A stretch of DNA of 64,000 nt, taken from Candidatus Frackibacter sp. WG13 (GTDB taxonomy: Bacteria > Bacillota > Halanaerobiia > Halobacteroidales > Acetohalobiaceae). The position numbers and the translations under genes are program-made. The notes beneath the pieces were generated by a model, which searched no databases, was not told the origin of the DNA, and saw only the letters and a program-made list of their open reading frames with translations. The DNA lies in the NCBI RefSeq assembly GCF_900114655.1, contig NZ_FOTT01000012.1, forward strand, positions 18,650 through 82,649. The letters run 5' to 3'. This document shows, one piece after another, positions 54,311 to 63,589 of this stretch. Position 1 is the first letter of the stretch; the number at the start of each line of letters is the position of its first letter.

Positions 54311-54781
54311 ATGAAGATAATCTATTATGACAGTACTGGGCAGTACTTAGCAGTTATTGCTGCTGCTTTTCATTTGAATATGGTATCTGTAGATAATAAA
54401 GTAGAGGATAATCAACTTCCTAAACGGGATACATTAGAGAAGTTGCCGTACTTCGGCAATCAAGAGCAAGTTAAATTAGGACAGATTATCTTTGTTGGCA
54501 CCGACCAATTAGGTAATGATATTTATATTTTAGGTAGTGACAAGGTTGGTGACGTAATTGAGCGGGTAGCAGAAGGTTTAAGTAGGATATTTCAGTTAGA
54601 AGCAGAGAATCTATTTATAGATTTAACAGATTATGAAGATAGAAGACTAAAGTGGGGATTAAAGTTGAAAAGAATATTTCCCAGTCTTTCTGTAGCTAAT
54701 AGATTAATTAATCATAGTCTAAGAGATTCATTTCCTGAATTACTTGATAAAGTTAATAAAATAAAGAAAAGTTTAAAATAA
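54311..54781 (+). CDS. DUF3189 family protein (copy 1)
   Basis: The 156-residue soluble protein has the DUF3189 layout: an N-terminal strand KIIYYDSTGQYLAVIAAAFH, a LEKLPYFG segment, a GTDQLGNDIYILG strand pair and a C-terminal helix. Compared with the second copy, the Cys/His positions of the GSAHSS loop are replaced (STGQYL). The family is uncharacterised. GAGGAG precedes the ATG. It is the first of a tandem pair and is more diverged. Confidence 0.78.
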   Translation: MKIIYYDSTGQYLAVIAAAFHLNMVSVDNKVEDNQLPKRDTLEKLPYFGNQEQVKLGQIIFVGTDQLGNDIYILGSDKVGDVIERVAEGLSRIFQLEAENLFIDLTDYEDRRLKWGLKLKRIFPSLSVANRLINHSLRDSFPELLDKVNKIKKSLK

Positions 54782-54811
54782 GAAGATTTAGATTATAAAG
54801 GTGGCAAATGA

Positions 54812-55276
54812 ATGAAAGTAATATATAATTGTTATGGTAGTGCTCATTCTTCTGTTTTGGCAGCTGCAATTCATACTGGAGTTTTGCCTCATGAGCGGAT
54901 TCCAACTAAAGAAGAAATCTTAAATGTACCCCATTATGACAAGACGGATACTGAAGAGATAGGAACTATCTATTATTTTGGTGAGGATGAATTAGGGTTT
55001 AAGGTCTATATAGTTGGTATGAAAGGATCACGGAAGATTGTGAAGCGAGCTATTTTCAGCACTTTAAAACATCTCGGTATTGCTAGAACAGAATTAATCT
55101 TAGTTGATACTTTGCCATATGTTAATAATATGACCCGAATAGGTGGTTTTTTATCAAGGGGATTGGGCTTGATTAGCATTGGGAGGCCTTTAACAGTTTA
55201 CGGGTTGCAGAGGTCATACAATCGTTTTGTTAACTTAGTTGGGGATGTAAAGGAGAGGCTAGCTAATCTTCAGTAA
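54812..55276 (+). CDS. DUF3189 family protein (copy 2)
   Basis: The 154-residue paralogue of the preceding gene reads KVIYNCYGSAHSSVLAAAIH at the N terminus, with a YFGEDELGFKVYIVGMKGS core and a PYVNNMTRIGGFLSRGLG tail. The loop GSAHSS suggests a nucleotide- or phosphate-binding turn, but that is a guess. AGGTGGC precedes the ATG. The cluster DUF1614-spoIIP-YIEGIA-cap-DUF3189 recurs in spore formers, so a sporulation or envelope role is likely. Confidence 0.82.
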   Translation: MKVIYNCYGSAHSSVLAAAIHTGVLPHERIPTKEEILNVPHYDKTDTEEIGTIYYFGEDELGFKVYIVGMKGSRKIVKRAIFSTLKHLGIARTELILVDTLPYVNNMTRIGGFLSRGLGLISIGRPLTVYGLQRSYNRFVNLVGDVKERLANLQ

Positions 55277-55293
55277 TTAACTCGATTTTAACT

Positions 55294-55321
55294 GCTCATC
55301 ACTTGTTGGTGAGCTTTTTTG
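55294..55321 (+). terminator. Terminator after DUF3189 pair
   Basis: GCTCATCA pairs with TGGTGAGC (one G-T pair) around a 5-base loop, followed by six T. Confidence 0.75.
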
Positions 55322-55404
55322 TTGTTAAAATAATGATATAGCTTGACTAATTTAGTTTGATATAAGATAATATAAGATAGGTTGCAAAATTGAGGTGGTT
55401 AATC

Positions 55405-56721
55405 ATGGAAAAAAGGAACTGTATAGAAATAGAAGCAGTTAGTCCAAATAGTATAGCGGCAGATTTAGATATAGAGTCTGGAGATAAGTTAATGAGTATT
55501 AATGGAATGCCAATTCGTGATTATATTGATTATAAATTTTTAGTTACCGATTTATATTTAGAGGTTCTGATTAAAAAGAGTAATGGAGAAGAGTGGTTAT
55601 TAGAGATTGAAAAGGATTATGATGAAGATTTAGGTTTGGAGTTTTCAGATATTATATATGATGGATTGAAAAAATGTAATAATAATTGTCTTTTCTGTTT
55701 TGTTAATCAATCACCGCCAGGACTAAGAAGAACTTTAAATTTAAAAGATGATGATTATAGATTCTCGTTTTTACAAGGAAGCTATATAACGTTAACTAAT
55801 TTAAGAGCTAAAGACTTTGAACGAATCAAAAGAATGCATTTAAGTCCTTTGTATATATCAATACATACAACTAATCCTAAATTAAGAGTGAAGATGTTAA
55901 GAAATAAGAAGGCCGGAAAGGTCTTAGATAGATTAAAAGATTTAGCCGAGTTCGGTATTGAGTTTCACACTCAAATTGTACTATGTCCTAATTTAAATGA
56001 TGGTGAGGAATTAGATAGAACGGTTCAAGATTTAGATGAGTTAGCATCTGCTGTCAAAAGTTTAGCGGTGGTTCCAGTTGGTTTGACTAAATTTAGAGAT
56101 GAATTATATGATTTACGAAGTTTTACTAAAGACGAAGCTAAACAGGTAGTAGCTCAGGTAGAAGACTGGCAGCAGAAATTAGGTCAGCAGCAAGGCGGAA
56201 ATTACCTATATTTAGCAGATGAATTCTATTTGTTAGCTGAGCAACCGCTTCCAGAAGCAGAAGCTTATGACGGTTTTCCACAATTAGAGAATGGGGTAGG
56301 GATGGTGCGTCTTTTTTGGGACCAGTTTGCAGAAGTAGAAGATGAGCTTCCGGATACTATAGAAGAAGAGAAGAAATTTACGTTAGTTACTGGTGAATTA
56401 GGGGAAAAAGCTTTAAGGCCAGTAGTGGCTAGGTTGAATGAGATTAGAAATTTATTAGTAGAATTATTAGTAGTGCCTAATAATTTTTTTGGTAGAGAAG
56501 TTACGGTTACTGGACTCTTAACTGGAAAAGATATAATTAAGAAGATTAGGGAAGAAGAAGTAACAGGTAGAGTAATCTTACCAGAGATTCTTTTAAATGA
56601 TGATGGATTATTTATTGATGATTTAAAGCTAGAAGAATTAGAAGCAGAATTTGATTATTTAGAATTTATTTTAGTTGCGAATAACGCAAGTGATTTGACA
56701 AATGAACTAATTAATAATTAG
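55405..56721 (+). CDS. DUF512 radical-SAM-like protein with PDZ domain
   Basis: The 438-residue protein begins with a PDZ-like domain (about 5-60: VSPNSIAADLDIESGDKLMSING) and continues with a radical-SAM-type cysteine cluster CNNNCLFC (CxxxCxxC, about 88-95) in front of FVNQSPPGLRRTLNLKDDD. A TIM-barrel middle and the C-terminal DUF512 domain (about 280-438: FTLVTGELG, EVTVTGLLTGKDI) follow. It is strongly conserved next to der in Clostridia; substrate unknown. TTG 55390 is in frame, but GAGGTGG fits ATG 55405. Confidence 0.88.
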   Translation: MEKRNCIEIEAVSPNSIAADLDIESGDKLMSINGMPIRDYIDYKFLVTDLYLEVLIKKSNGEEWLLEIEKDYDEDLGLEFSDIIYDGLKKCNNNCLFCFVNQSPPGLRRTLNLKDDDYRFSFLQGSYITLTNLRAKDFERIKRMHLSPLYISIHTTNPKLRVKMLRNKKAGKVLDRLKDLAEFGIEFHTQIVLCPNLNDGEELDRTVQDLDELASAVKSLAVVPVGLTKFRDELYDLRSFTKDEAKQVVAQVEDWQQKLGQQQGGNYLYLADEFYLLAEQPLPEAEAYDGFPQLENGVGMVRLFWDQFAEVEDELPDTIEEEKKFTLVTGELGEKALRPVVARLNEIRNLLVELLVVPNNFFGREVTVTGLLTGKDIIKKIREEEVTGRVILPEILLNDDGLFIDDLKLEELEAEFDYLEFILVANNASDLTNELINN

Positions 56722-56736
56722 ACGGAGGGATTTAGT

Positions 56737-58053
56737 ATGAGTAAGCCGGTTGTAGCTATTGTTGGGCGACCTAATGTAGGAAAATCGACACTTTTTAATA
56801 GGATTGTTGGTAACCGTATCTCTATTGTTGAAGATAAGCCAAGTATTACTCGCGATAGAATCTATGCAGAAGCAGAATGGTTAAATAACCATTTCTTATT
56901 AGTAGATACAGGAGGAATTGATTTAGGTAGTGAAGAAGAATTTAAAGAAAAGATTAGACAACAGGCAGAAATAGCTATTGAGGAAGCCGAAGTGATTATG
57001 CTTGTAGTCGATGGGCGATATGGGGTTCATCCTATGGACCGGGAAGTAGCTAATCTATTGCGTAAGAGTGGGAAACCGATTATTTTGACGGTTAATAAGG
57101 TAGAATCTAAGGAACTGGCTGAGGAAGTAAAGTATGATTTTTATGAGTTAGGCTTAGATGAACCGATATTGATTTCGGCGGAGCATGGTCGTAGGATAGG
57201 AGATTTATTAGATGAAGTAATTGCTCATTTCCCACAAGAGGAAGATTTGGCGTATGAAGAGGATACAATCCGTATTTCGGTAATTGGTAGACCTAATGTA
57301 GGAAAATCGTCTTTAGTTAATAAGATTTTAGGAGAAGAAAGGGTAATTGTTAGTGATGTACCAGGAACTACTCGGGATGCTATAGATACTTACTTTTCAG
57401 TTGGTGAACAACAATTTGTTATTATCGATACTGCAGGGATGCGGAAGAAAGGAAAGGTGAAACCAGGTGTCGAAAAGTATAGTGTAATTAGGTCTTTAAA
57501 GGCTGTAGATCGTTCGGATGTAGTATTGATGGTCTTAGATGCTACCGAAGGAATTACTGAGCAGGATAAAAGGATTGCTGGTTATGCCCATGAAGAAGGC
57601 AAGGCTATGGTTTTAGTAGTTAATAAGTGGGATTTAATTGAGAAGGAAACAAATATTGATCAAAGATATGCCGAAGAGATTAGATATGAAGCTGGATTCT
57701 TAAAATATGCACCGATTAGTTTTGTTTCAGCTTTAACGGGACAGCGGGTGTTAGAAATATTAGAGATAGTAGAGTATGTCTCTGAACAGCATTCAAGAAG
57801 GGTTAAGACTAATACTTTAAATAATGTAATCAAAGAAGCAACGACTATGTTTGAGCCACCAAGTGATAAGGGTAGGAGGTTGAAGATCTATTATGCTACT
57901 CAACCGCGGGTTAAACCGCCATTATTCGTTTTCTTTGTTAATGACCCAGATTTAATGCATTTTTCTTATAAGCGTTATTTGGAGAATAGTATTCGAAAGG
58001 CGTTTGGATTTGCGGGAACACCGATTAAGATTTTAACTAGAGAAAGAAATTAA
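56737..58053 (+). CDS. der: Ribosome-assembly GTPase Der (EngA)
   Basis: Der has two GTPase domains in tandem and acts in 50S subunit assembly. The 438-residue protein shows [14 protein letters not shown] and DTGGID, NKVE in the first G domain (about 1-160), [24 protein letters not shown] and NKWD in the second (about 178-345) and a KH-like C-terminal domain (about 350-438) with [25 protein letters not shown] precedes the ATG. Confidence 0.97.
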   Translation: MSKPVVAIVGRPNVGKSTLFNRIVGNRISIVEDKPSITRDRIYAEAEWLNNHFLLVDTGGIDLGSEEEFKEKIRQQAEIAIEEAEVIMLVVDGRYGVHPMDREVANLLRKSGKPIILTVNKVESKELAEEVKYDFYELGLDEPILISAEHGRRIGDLLDEVIAHFPQEEDLAYEEDTIRISVIGRPNVGKSSLVNKILGEERVIVSDVPGTTRDAIDTYFSVGEQQFVIIDTAGMRKKGKVKPGVEKYSVIRSLKAVDRSDVVLMVLDATEGITEQDKRIAGYAHEEGKAMVLVVNKWDLIEKETNIDQRYAEEIRYEAGFLKYAPISFVSALTGQRVLEILEIVEYVSEQHSRRVKTNTLNNVIKEATTMFEPPSDKGRRLKIYYATQPRVKPPLFVFFVNDPDLMHFSYKRYLENSIRKAFGFAGTPIKILTRERN

Positions 58054-58078
58054 AAAGAGAGTAAGTAAGGGGAGAAGA

Positions 58079-58702
58079 ATGATGTTTAGTTATTTGTTTG
58101 TAATTTTAATTGGCTATCTATTAGGTTCAATTCCATTTGGCTTATTATTAACTAGATTAGTAAAAGGTGTGGATATAAGAGAACACGGCAGTGGTAATAT
58201 TGGTGCTACTAATGCTTATCGAATAATGGGGTTTGGAATGGGAGTGATGGTTGCGCTCTTTGATATTAGTAAGGGTTACTTTGGTGTTCTAATAGCAAAG
58301 CAAGTATTTGGAACTAGTCCGTCTCTAATTCTTATTTTAGCTGGGTTAGCAGCGGTTGCCGGGCATAATTGGCCGATATTCTTAAAGTTTAATGGAGGTC
58401 GTGGAGTAGCTACTTCAGTGGGGGTTTTAATTAGTCTGATGCCGAAAGCAGTTTTAATTGCCTTTTTTGTTTGGTTAATAACTGTATTAACGACAAGATA
58501 TGTTTCGTTAGGTTCTATATTAGGGGCTGCTTTAATACCTATTTTGGCTATTCTTTTTAATAATCCATTAGTATATGTTAGTTTAGGTATAGCGATTGCT
58601 ACTTTTGTAATTTATCGTCACCGTCCTAATATTAAAAGACTATTAGCTGGGGAAGAAAATAAGATTGGTTGGAATATGAATGTGGATACAGATGATGAGT
58701 GA
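58079..58702 (+). CDS. plsY: Glycerol-3-phosphate acyltransferase PlsY
   Basis: PlsY transfers the acyl group from acyl phosphate (made by PlsX) to glycerol-3-phosphate. The 207-residue membrane protein has five hydrophobic segments and the motifs GSIPFGLLLTRL, HGSGNIGATNAYRIMG (about 36-51) and HNWPIFLKFNGGRGVATSVG (about 96-115). Two ATGs lie in tandem at the start behind AAGGGGAG. It follows the usual order der-plsY-gpsA. Confidence 0.96.
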   Translation: MMFSYLFVILIGYLLGSIPFGLLLTRLVKGVDIREHGSGNIGATNAYRIMGFGMGVMVALFDISKGYFGVLIAKQVFGTSPSLILILAGLAAVAGHNWPIFLKFNGGRGVATSVGVLISLMPKAVLIAFFVWLITVLTTRYVSLGSILGAALIPILAILFNNPLVYVSLGIAIATFVIYRHRPNIKRLLAGEENKIGWNMNVDTDDE

Positions 58703-58754
58703 GATAGATATAGTTGATGAGCGTTAAGTTAGGCAATAAAGGAGGAGATAAAAG

Positions 58755-59786
58755 ATGGAGAAAGTAGCTGTTATTGGTGGTGGGAGTTGGGGCAGTGCTC
58801 TTGCTATCGTATTAGCTCAAAACGGATATCAAGTTAATCTACGAGATATATCACCAGAACAGGTTGAAGAGATCAATGATAAAAGAAGCAATAATAATTA
58901 TTTGCCAGGAGTTAAGTTTCCAGATAATATTACGGCTACTACTGACTTAGAAGAAGCGGTTAAAGACGTTGGATTAGTTGTGGTAGTAGTTCCTTCACAT
59001 GTGATTCGAGAAGTGGCCAAAGAATTAAAAGGTCTAATTTCTGCTGACACATTAGTTGTTAGTGCGACTAAAGGGATTGAAGATAAAACTTATCATCGAA
59101 TGTCAGAGGTATTAAAAGATGAATTAAGACCAGAGCTACATGATGATATAGCGGTCTTATCTGGACCTAGTCATGCTGAAGAAGTGAGTAGAGGGATTCC
59201 GACAACAGTAGTAGTAGCTAGTCAGTCACGACAATTAGCTGAAAGAATTCAGGATATTTTTATGTCTGATACTTTTAGAGTCTATACTAATCCAGATATA
59301 GTAGGAGTAGAGTTAGGCGGAGCTTTAAAGAATATAATTGCAATTGCTGCTGGAATCGCTGACGGTCTAGGATATGGAGATAATACACAAGCAGCTTTGA
59401 TCACTCGTGGTTTGACAGAGATTAAACGATTAGGAATAGCATTAGGTGCTGATCCAATGACGTTTGCTGGATTGTCAGGCATGGGGGACTTGGTTGTTAC
59501 CTGCGCTAGTCAACATAGTAGAAATCGACGCTTAGGAACTAAGATAGGTAGCGGTAAGAGTTTAGAAGAAGCATTAGATGAAATGGTTATGGTGGCCGAG
59601 GGGGTTAGGACTGCTAAAGCAGCTTATCATTTAGCTCGAGATAGACAAGTAGAAGTACCGATTATAAATAAAGCGTACGAGGTATTATTTAAAGGAAAAG
59701 ACCCGCAACAAGGTGTTAATGAATTGATGCAGCGAGGAAAGAAGCATGAAATAGAAGAAGTGGTTAGTAATAAAGATAATTGGTAG
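58755..59786 (+). CDS. gpsA: Glycerol-3-phosphate dehydrogenase [NAD(P)+]
   Basis: GpsA supplies glycerol-3-phosphate for phospholipids. The 343-residue protein has the Rossmann loop VIGGGSWGSALAIVLAQNG, LSGPSHAEEV (about 138-147), the catalytic lysine region GGALKNIIAIAAGIADGLG (about 187-205) and GLSGMGDLVVTC. AAAGGAGGAG precedes the ATG. It ends the der-plsY-gpsA operon. Confidence 0.97.
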   Translation: MEKVAVIGGGSWGSALAIVLAQNGYQVNLRDISPEQVEEINDKRSNNNYLPGVKFPDNITATTDLEEAVKDVGLVVVVVPSHVIREVAKELKGLISADTLVVSATKGIEDKTYHRMSEVLKDELRPELHDDIAVLSGPSHAEEVSRGIPTTVVVASQSRQLAERIQDIFMSDTFRVYTNPDIVGVELGGALKNIIAIAAGIADGLGYGDNTQAALITRGLTEIKRLGIALGADPMTFAGLSGMGDLVVTCASQHSRNRRLGTKIGSGKSLEEALDEMVMVAEGVRTAKAAYHLARDRQVEVPIINKAYEVLFKGKDPQQGVNELMQRGKKHEIEEVVSNKDNW

Positions 59787-59830
59787 GTTTAATATAGAAA
59801 AGAGATAGTTTTATAGCTTAAATAAAAGCT

Positions 59831-59870
59831 CCCAACTCCAGAGTTAATTTTGGAGTTGGGATTATTTTTA
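59831..59870. terminator. Bidirectional terminator between gpsA and the minus-strand small gene
   Basis: CCCAACTCCA pairs perfectly with TGGAGTTGGG. T-rich tracts lie on the + strand after it and, read on the - strand, on the other side (CTTTTATTT), so it can serve both converging genes. Confidence 0.8.
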
Positions 59871-59904
59871 TTAGGAATGTATATATAATAGAATTAAATA
59901 ATCA

Positions 59905-60096
59905 TTAATGAGTGATCTTGTAGGCCTTTAAGTCTTTTTCTAAGACATGATATTTCGAAGCTGTCTTCTTAATGGCTTCGTTACCATTTCCAGCTTGGCA
60001 ACGAGTTAAAACAGATTCGTCCTTGTTGCTAGAGATAGTAACAAGATAAGTCTTTGAATTTTTTACGCCTACTTTTAAAAAGTCTAACATAGTCAT
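59905..60096 (-). CDS. Small protein of unknown function (only gene on the minus strand)
   Basis: The 63-residue protein is basic and soluble, beginning MTMLDFLKVGVKNSKTYLV and ending in KAYKITH, with a helical middle (GNGNEAIKKTASKYHVLEK). I do not recognise the family. AAAGGAG on the minus strand lies 7 bases before ATG 60096, better than ATG 60102. A minus-strand promoter and a shared terminator frame it as a complete monocistronic unit. Its size and placement beside spoIVA make a spore or stress role possible, but nothing shows it. Confidence 0.72.
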   Translation of the reverse strand: MTMLDFLKVGVKNSKTYLVTISSNKDESVLTRCQAGNGNEAIKKTASKYHVLEKDLKAYKITH

Positions 60097-60148
60097 TTTC
60101 ATCTCCTTTTTTTAATTGTGAAGGATATATCAATCTTTATTTAGGCTT

Positions 60149-60176
60149 ATTATAACACTTTGATTTAAATTTACAA
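60149..60176 (-). promoter_or_regulatory. Sigma-A promoter for the minus-strand small gene
   Basis: Read on the minus strand, TTGTAA (60176-60171) and TATAAT (60154-60149) are 16 bases apart, about 50 bases before the start codon. Confidence 0.6.
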
Positions 60177-60566
60177 GGGGTTAAAGAAAGTTTTATTCTT
60201 ATTTCTAGTCTTTTGAAGTTTACAAGAGATAAGTAAAGAAAAATGCATTTATTAAGCTTACTTTGCTGTACATAAGACTTTTACTTGATTAATTGTTGAT
60301 ATAGAGAAATTCCCTTAATTATGTTTGAGATTTTTTATTTTATTATAAGCAAAAAAGAATATTTTGGAATTGAGTTCATATATATATATTGATATATGCC
60401 TAATATCTATAGGTTATTATATATATATTTATCATGTGCGTTAGCTTAAGACATTGTTTCAGGTTTTATTAATAAAGGTGTATTTTATAGACTGTAATTT
60501 ATCAGAATTTAGTTTAAGTTAACGCTTATGATATATTTATAGGATTATTAACTTAGAGGAGGGAAA
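60177..60566. other. AT-rich intergenic region before spoIVA
   Basis: No gene is supportable here. The centre (60380-60435) holds alternating TA runs. spoIVA is a sigma-E gene in Bacillus; AGAATTT (60504-60510) and GATATATT (60530-60537) are a weak sigma-E-like pair, not strong enough to call. Confidence 0.6.
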
Positions 60567-62048
60567 ATGATGGAGGAGTATAATATTTATCAAGACATAG
60601 CTGATCGGACCGGTGGTGACATTTATATCGGTGTAGTAGGTCCAGTTCGAACTGGCAAATCGACATTCATTAAGAAGTTTATGGACTTATTAGTACTACC
60701 TAATATCGAAGATGAATACGAGAAGGAACGAACACAAGATGAGTTACCGCAGAGTGGTGGCGGTAGGACAATCATGACTACGGAGCCTAAGTTTGTGCCT
60801 AATGAAGGGACTAAGATTGCCTTAGATGAAAAGTTAGACTTTAGAGTTAGGTTGGTGGATTGTGTTGGCTACAAAGTTGATGGAGCCTTAGGGTATGAAG
60901 AGGAAGATGGTCCACGGATGGTGATAACTCCTTGGTTCCAAGATGCGATTCCTTTCCAGGAAGCTGCTGAGATTGGGACTGAAAAAGTAATTGAAGACCA
61001 TTCTACAATTGGGTTGGTGGTAACTACAGATGGTTCTATTACTGAGTTGCCGCGGGATAGTTATGTTAATGCAGAGGAAAGAGTTATTAATGAGTTAGAG
61101 AAGCTAGGGAAGCCATACTTAATTGCTTTAAATAGTACCCATCCTACTAGTCAAGCAACTAAGGAGCTACAAGAGGAGTTAGAGGAGAAGTATGGCAGAC
61201 CAGTTATTCCTATCGATTGTGCTAATTTAACTGAGAATGACATAACTTATTTATTGCAAGAGATCTTATATGAATTTCCAATCCGTGAAATTAATATTGA
61301 TCTACCATTATGGATTGATGAGTTAGAGCCTGTCCATTGGTTGAGCAAAGAATTAACTGAAAGTATTAACACATCCTTAGATGAGGTAATTAGGCTAAGA
61401 GATATTGAGCAAGGGTTGAATAATTTAGCTGATTTTAAACATGCACAAGAAGTAATTTTAGAAGATATGAACTTAGGGACAGGGACGGCGGAAATTACTA
61501 TTGGTATGCAAGAGAACTTATTTTATGACATAATTGAAGAAGTGACCGGCTTAGAGATTGAAGGAGAACATGAGTTATTTAATCTAATAAAAGAGTTGAG
61601 TGTTGCTAAGATACAGTATGACCGAGTAGCAGAGGCTTTGGCTGAGGTAGAAGAAAAGGGCTACGGAATTGTTAAGCCGGAAATAGAAGATTTGACTTTT
61701 GACGAGCCAGAATTAATTAAGCGTGGCGGAGGATTTGGTGTTAATTTAAAAGCTTCGGCACCTTCTATTCATATGATTAGAGCAGATATTACTACTGAAG
61801 TTTCGCCAGTAGTGGGGACTGAAAAACAGTGTGAAGAGTTAATTGACTTCTTACAAGAAGAGTTCGAAGAGAATCCAGATGCCATTTGGGATACTGACTT
61901 CTTAGGTCGTTCATTGTATGATTTAGTTAAAGATGGCATTCAGACTAAGTTATATCGAATGCCTGAGAATGCTCAAGATAAATTACAAGATACTTTGCAG
62001 AAGATAGTGAACGAAGGTAGTGGAGGTTTGATCTGTATTATTTTATAA
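60567..62048 (+). CDS. spoIVA: Stage IV sporulation protein A
   Basis: SpoIVA is the ATPase that polymerises on the forespore surface as the base of the spore coat. The 493 residues match the family in length. The N-terminal domain has Walker A GPVRTGKSTF (about 26-35), TIMTTEPKFVPNE and VDCVGYKVDGALG; the GRSLYDLVKDGIQTK helix and the conserved end GGLICIIL close the C-terminal anchoring domain. AGAGGAGGG precedes tandem ATGs at 60567 and 60570. Confidence 0.97.
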   Translation: MMEEYNIYQDIADRTGGDIYIGVVGPVRTGKSTFIKKFMDLLVLPNIEDEYEKERTQDELPQSGGGRTIMTTEPKFVPNEGTKIALDEKLDFRVRLVDCVGYKVDGALGYEEEDGPRMVITPWFQDAIPFQEAAEIGTEKVIEDHSTIGLVVTTDGSITELPRDSYVNAEERVINELEKLGKPYLIALNSTHPTSQATKELQEELEEKYGRPVIPIDCANLTENDITYLLQEILYEFPIREINIDLPLWIDELEPVHWLSKELTESINTSLDEVIRLRDIEQGLNNLADFKHAQEVILEDMNLGTGTAEITIGMQENLFYDIIEEVTGLEIEGEHELFNLIKELSVAKIQYDRVAEALAEVEEKGYGIVKPEIEDLTFDEPELIKRGGGFGVNLKASAPSIHMIRADITTEVSPVVGTEKQCEELIDFLQEEFEENPDAIWDTDFLGRSLYDLVKDGIQTKLYRMPENAQDKLQDTLQKIVNEGSGGLICIIL

Positions 62049-62102
62049 AGAAGAGAATAATTATTGAGAAAATGGGTAAATTTAATATTAAGTTTTAACT
62101 TT

Positions 62103-62136
62103 AATAACCGGCATTAATGCCGGTTATTTTATTTTA
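62103..62136 (+). terminator. Terminator after spoIVA
   Basis: AATAACCGGCAT pairs perfectly with ATGCCGGTTATT around TA, followed by a T-rich run. Confidence 0.85.
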
Positions 62137-62173
62137 GAAGATTTTTTTGCAAAAAAAAAGGAATAAATTATCG

Positions 62174-62201
62174 ATATCACGAATTAAATTGGTGATATAA
62201 T
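62174..62201 (+). promoter_or_regulatory. hup promoter region with inverted repeat
   Basis: ATATCAC (62174-62180) and GTGATAT (62192-62198) form an inverted repeat with 11 bases between arms. The right arm overlaps a TATAAT -10 box (62196-62201); the -35 is weak. This looks like an operator, but no regulator is known. Confidence 0.4.
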
Positions 62202-62240
62202 AAAGTTTAAAGTGTTATAATATTAAGGGAGGTGAGTGAT

Positions 62241-62546
62241 TTGACAAAAACTGAATTAGTGGACAAAGTTGCAGAGAAGACGGGATTGACTAAGAAGGAT
62301 ACTAAAGAGACGGTTGATGCAGTACTCGATGTAATTACTGACACTCTTAAGTCAGAAGCTGAAAAGAGCGCTGATGAAAGAGACAAGATTCAGCTTATTG
62401 GATTTGGAGGTTTTGAAGTTCGAGATAGAAGTGCAAGAACTGGTAGAAATCCTCAGACTGGAGAAGAGATTGAAATTCCTGCGCGAAAAGTTCCTGCCTT
62501 TAAGCCAGGGAAGGGGCTAAAAGATGCGGTGAATGGTGATAAATAA
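62241..62546 (+). CDS. hup: HU-family DNA-binding protein
   Basis: HU bends and packages DNA as a dimer. The 101-residue protein starts [19 protein letters not shown] and has the DNA-arm signature [21 protein letters not shown] (written here to 20 residues at most: core [16 protein letters not shown]). It is about 10 residues longer than usual because of an acidic insertion (about 38-47, [10 protein letters not shown]) before the first strand. GTG 62232 is in frame but AAGGGAGGTGA fits TTG 62241. Confidence 0.93.
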   Translation: MTKTELVDKVAEKTGLTKKDTKETVDAVLDVITDTLKSEAEKSADERDKIQLIGFGGFEVRDRSARTGRNPQTGEEIEIPARKVPAFKPGKGLKDAVNGDK

Positions 62547-62555
62547 TATTTGTTG

Positions 62556-62588
62556 AGTAGAAAGAGCTTTTGCTCTTTCTACTTTTTT
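62556..62588 (+). terminator. Terminator after hup
   Basis: AGTAGAAAGAGC pairs perfectly with GCTCTTTCTACT around TTTT, followed by a T run. Confidence 0.88.
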
Positions 62589-62657
62589 AATAATTTCAAA
62601 AAGTAAGAGGTTAAATAGAAGTGAGTATTAGAGTAGGATGCAGAAAGGGGAATGAAT

Positions 62658-63539
62658 ATGGAACAAAAGGTATATTTAAATGGTGAATTGGTAGCTAAAG
62701 AAGATGCAAATGTATCAGTATGGGACCATGGTTTTTTATATGGTGATGGAATTTTTGAAGGGATTAGAGCTTATAATGGTCGAATCTTTAGGTTTGATGA
62801 GCATATTAAGCGTTTATATGAATCAGCTAAGGCTATTATGCTAGATATTCCATTATCACCAGAGGAGATGGAAGAAGCAGTAATTAAGACGATTCAAGCT
62901 AATGAATTAGAAGATGCTTATATTCGGTTAGTAGTTTCTAGAGGAGTTGGTGATTTAGGATTAGATCCTCGTAAGTGTCCTGAGCCTACAGTTCTGATCA
63001 TTGCTAGTGATATTGAGCTTTATCCGCCAGAGTTTTATGAGGAAGGTTTAGAAGTAATTACAGTGCCGACGAGAAGAAATATTCCAGAGGCCTTAAATCC
63101 TCGTATTAAGTCACTAAATTATCTTAACAATATCTTAGCTAAGATCGAAGCAAATCGAGCTGGGGTATTAGAAGCAGTTATGCTAAACAATGAAGGTTAT
63201 GTAGCAGAGTGTACTGGAGATAATATCTTTATTGTTAAAGATGGAAAATTAATCACTCCTCCGACTTACATAGGTGCCTTGAAAGGAATTAAACGAGGTG
63301 TAGTAATGGAGGTAGCTCCTGAGTTTGGGTTAGAGGTGAAAGAGGAAGTATTTACTCGTCATGATCTTTATACTGCTGATGAGTGCTTCTTAACAGGAAC
63401 AGCGGCGGAAGTAATTCCGGTAATCAATATAGATGGTCGAGATATCGGCGACGGTAAACCAGGTGAGTATACTTGGAAATTGATTGAACGCTTTAGAGAG
63501 GTCGCTAATAGTGAAGGTCGTCCGATTTATGATGAATAA
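62658..63539 (+). CDS. ilvE: Branched-chain amino-acid aminotransferase
   Basis: IlvE is the fold-IV PLP enzyme for leucine, isoleucine and valine. The 293-residue protein shows VSVWDHGFLYGDGIFEGIRAY at the N terminus (key core GDGIFEGIRAY), the PLP lysine in RIKSLNYLNNILAKIEA, EAVMLNNEGYVAECTGDNIF and FLTGTAAEVIPV. D-amino-acid transaminases share the fold, so substrate is likely but not proven. ATG 62652 is in frame; AAAGGGG fits ATG 62658. Confidence 0.9.
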   Translation: MEQKVYLNGELVAKEDANVSVWDHGFLYGDGIFEGIRAYNGRIFRFDEHIKRLYESAKAIMLDIPLSPEEMEEAVIKTIQANELEDAYIRLVVSRGVGDLGLDPRKCPEPTVLIIASDIELYPPEFYEEGLEVITVPTRRNIPEALNPRIKSLNYLNNILAKIEANRAGVLEAVMLNNEGYVAECTGDNIFIVKDGKLITPPTYIGALKGIKRGVVMEVAPEFGLEVKEEVFTRHDLYTADECFLTGTAAEVIPVINIDGRDIGDGKPGEYTWKLIERFREVANSEGRPIYDE

Positions 63540-63549
63540 TTAGATATTT

Positions 63550-63585
63550 AAGCTCTCACTTTTTATTAGGTGGGAGCTTTTTTTG
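63550..63585 (+). terminator. Terminator after ilvE
   Basis: AAGCTCTCAC pairs with GTGGGAGCTT (one G-T pair) around a 10-base loop, followed by seven T. Confidence 0.8.
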
Positions 63586-63589
63586 TTTA

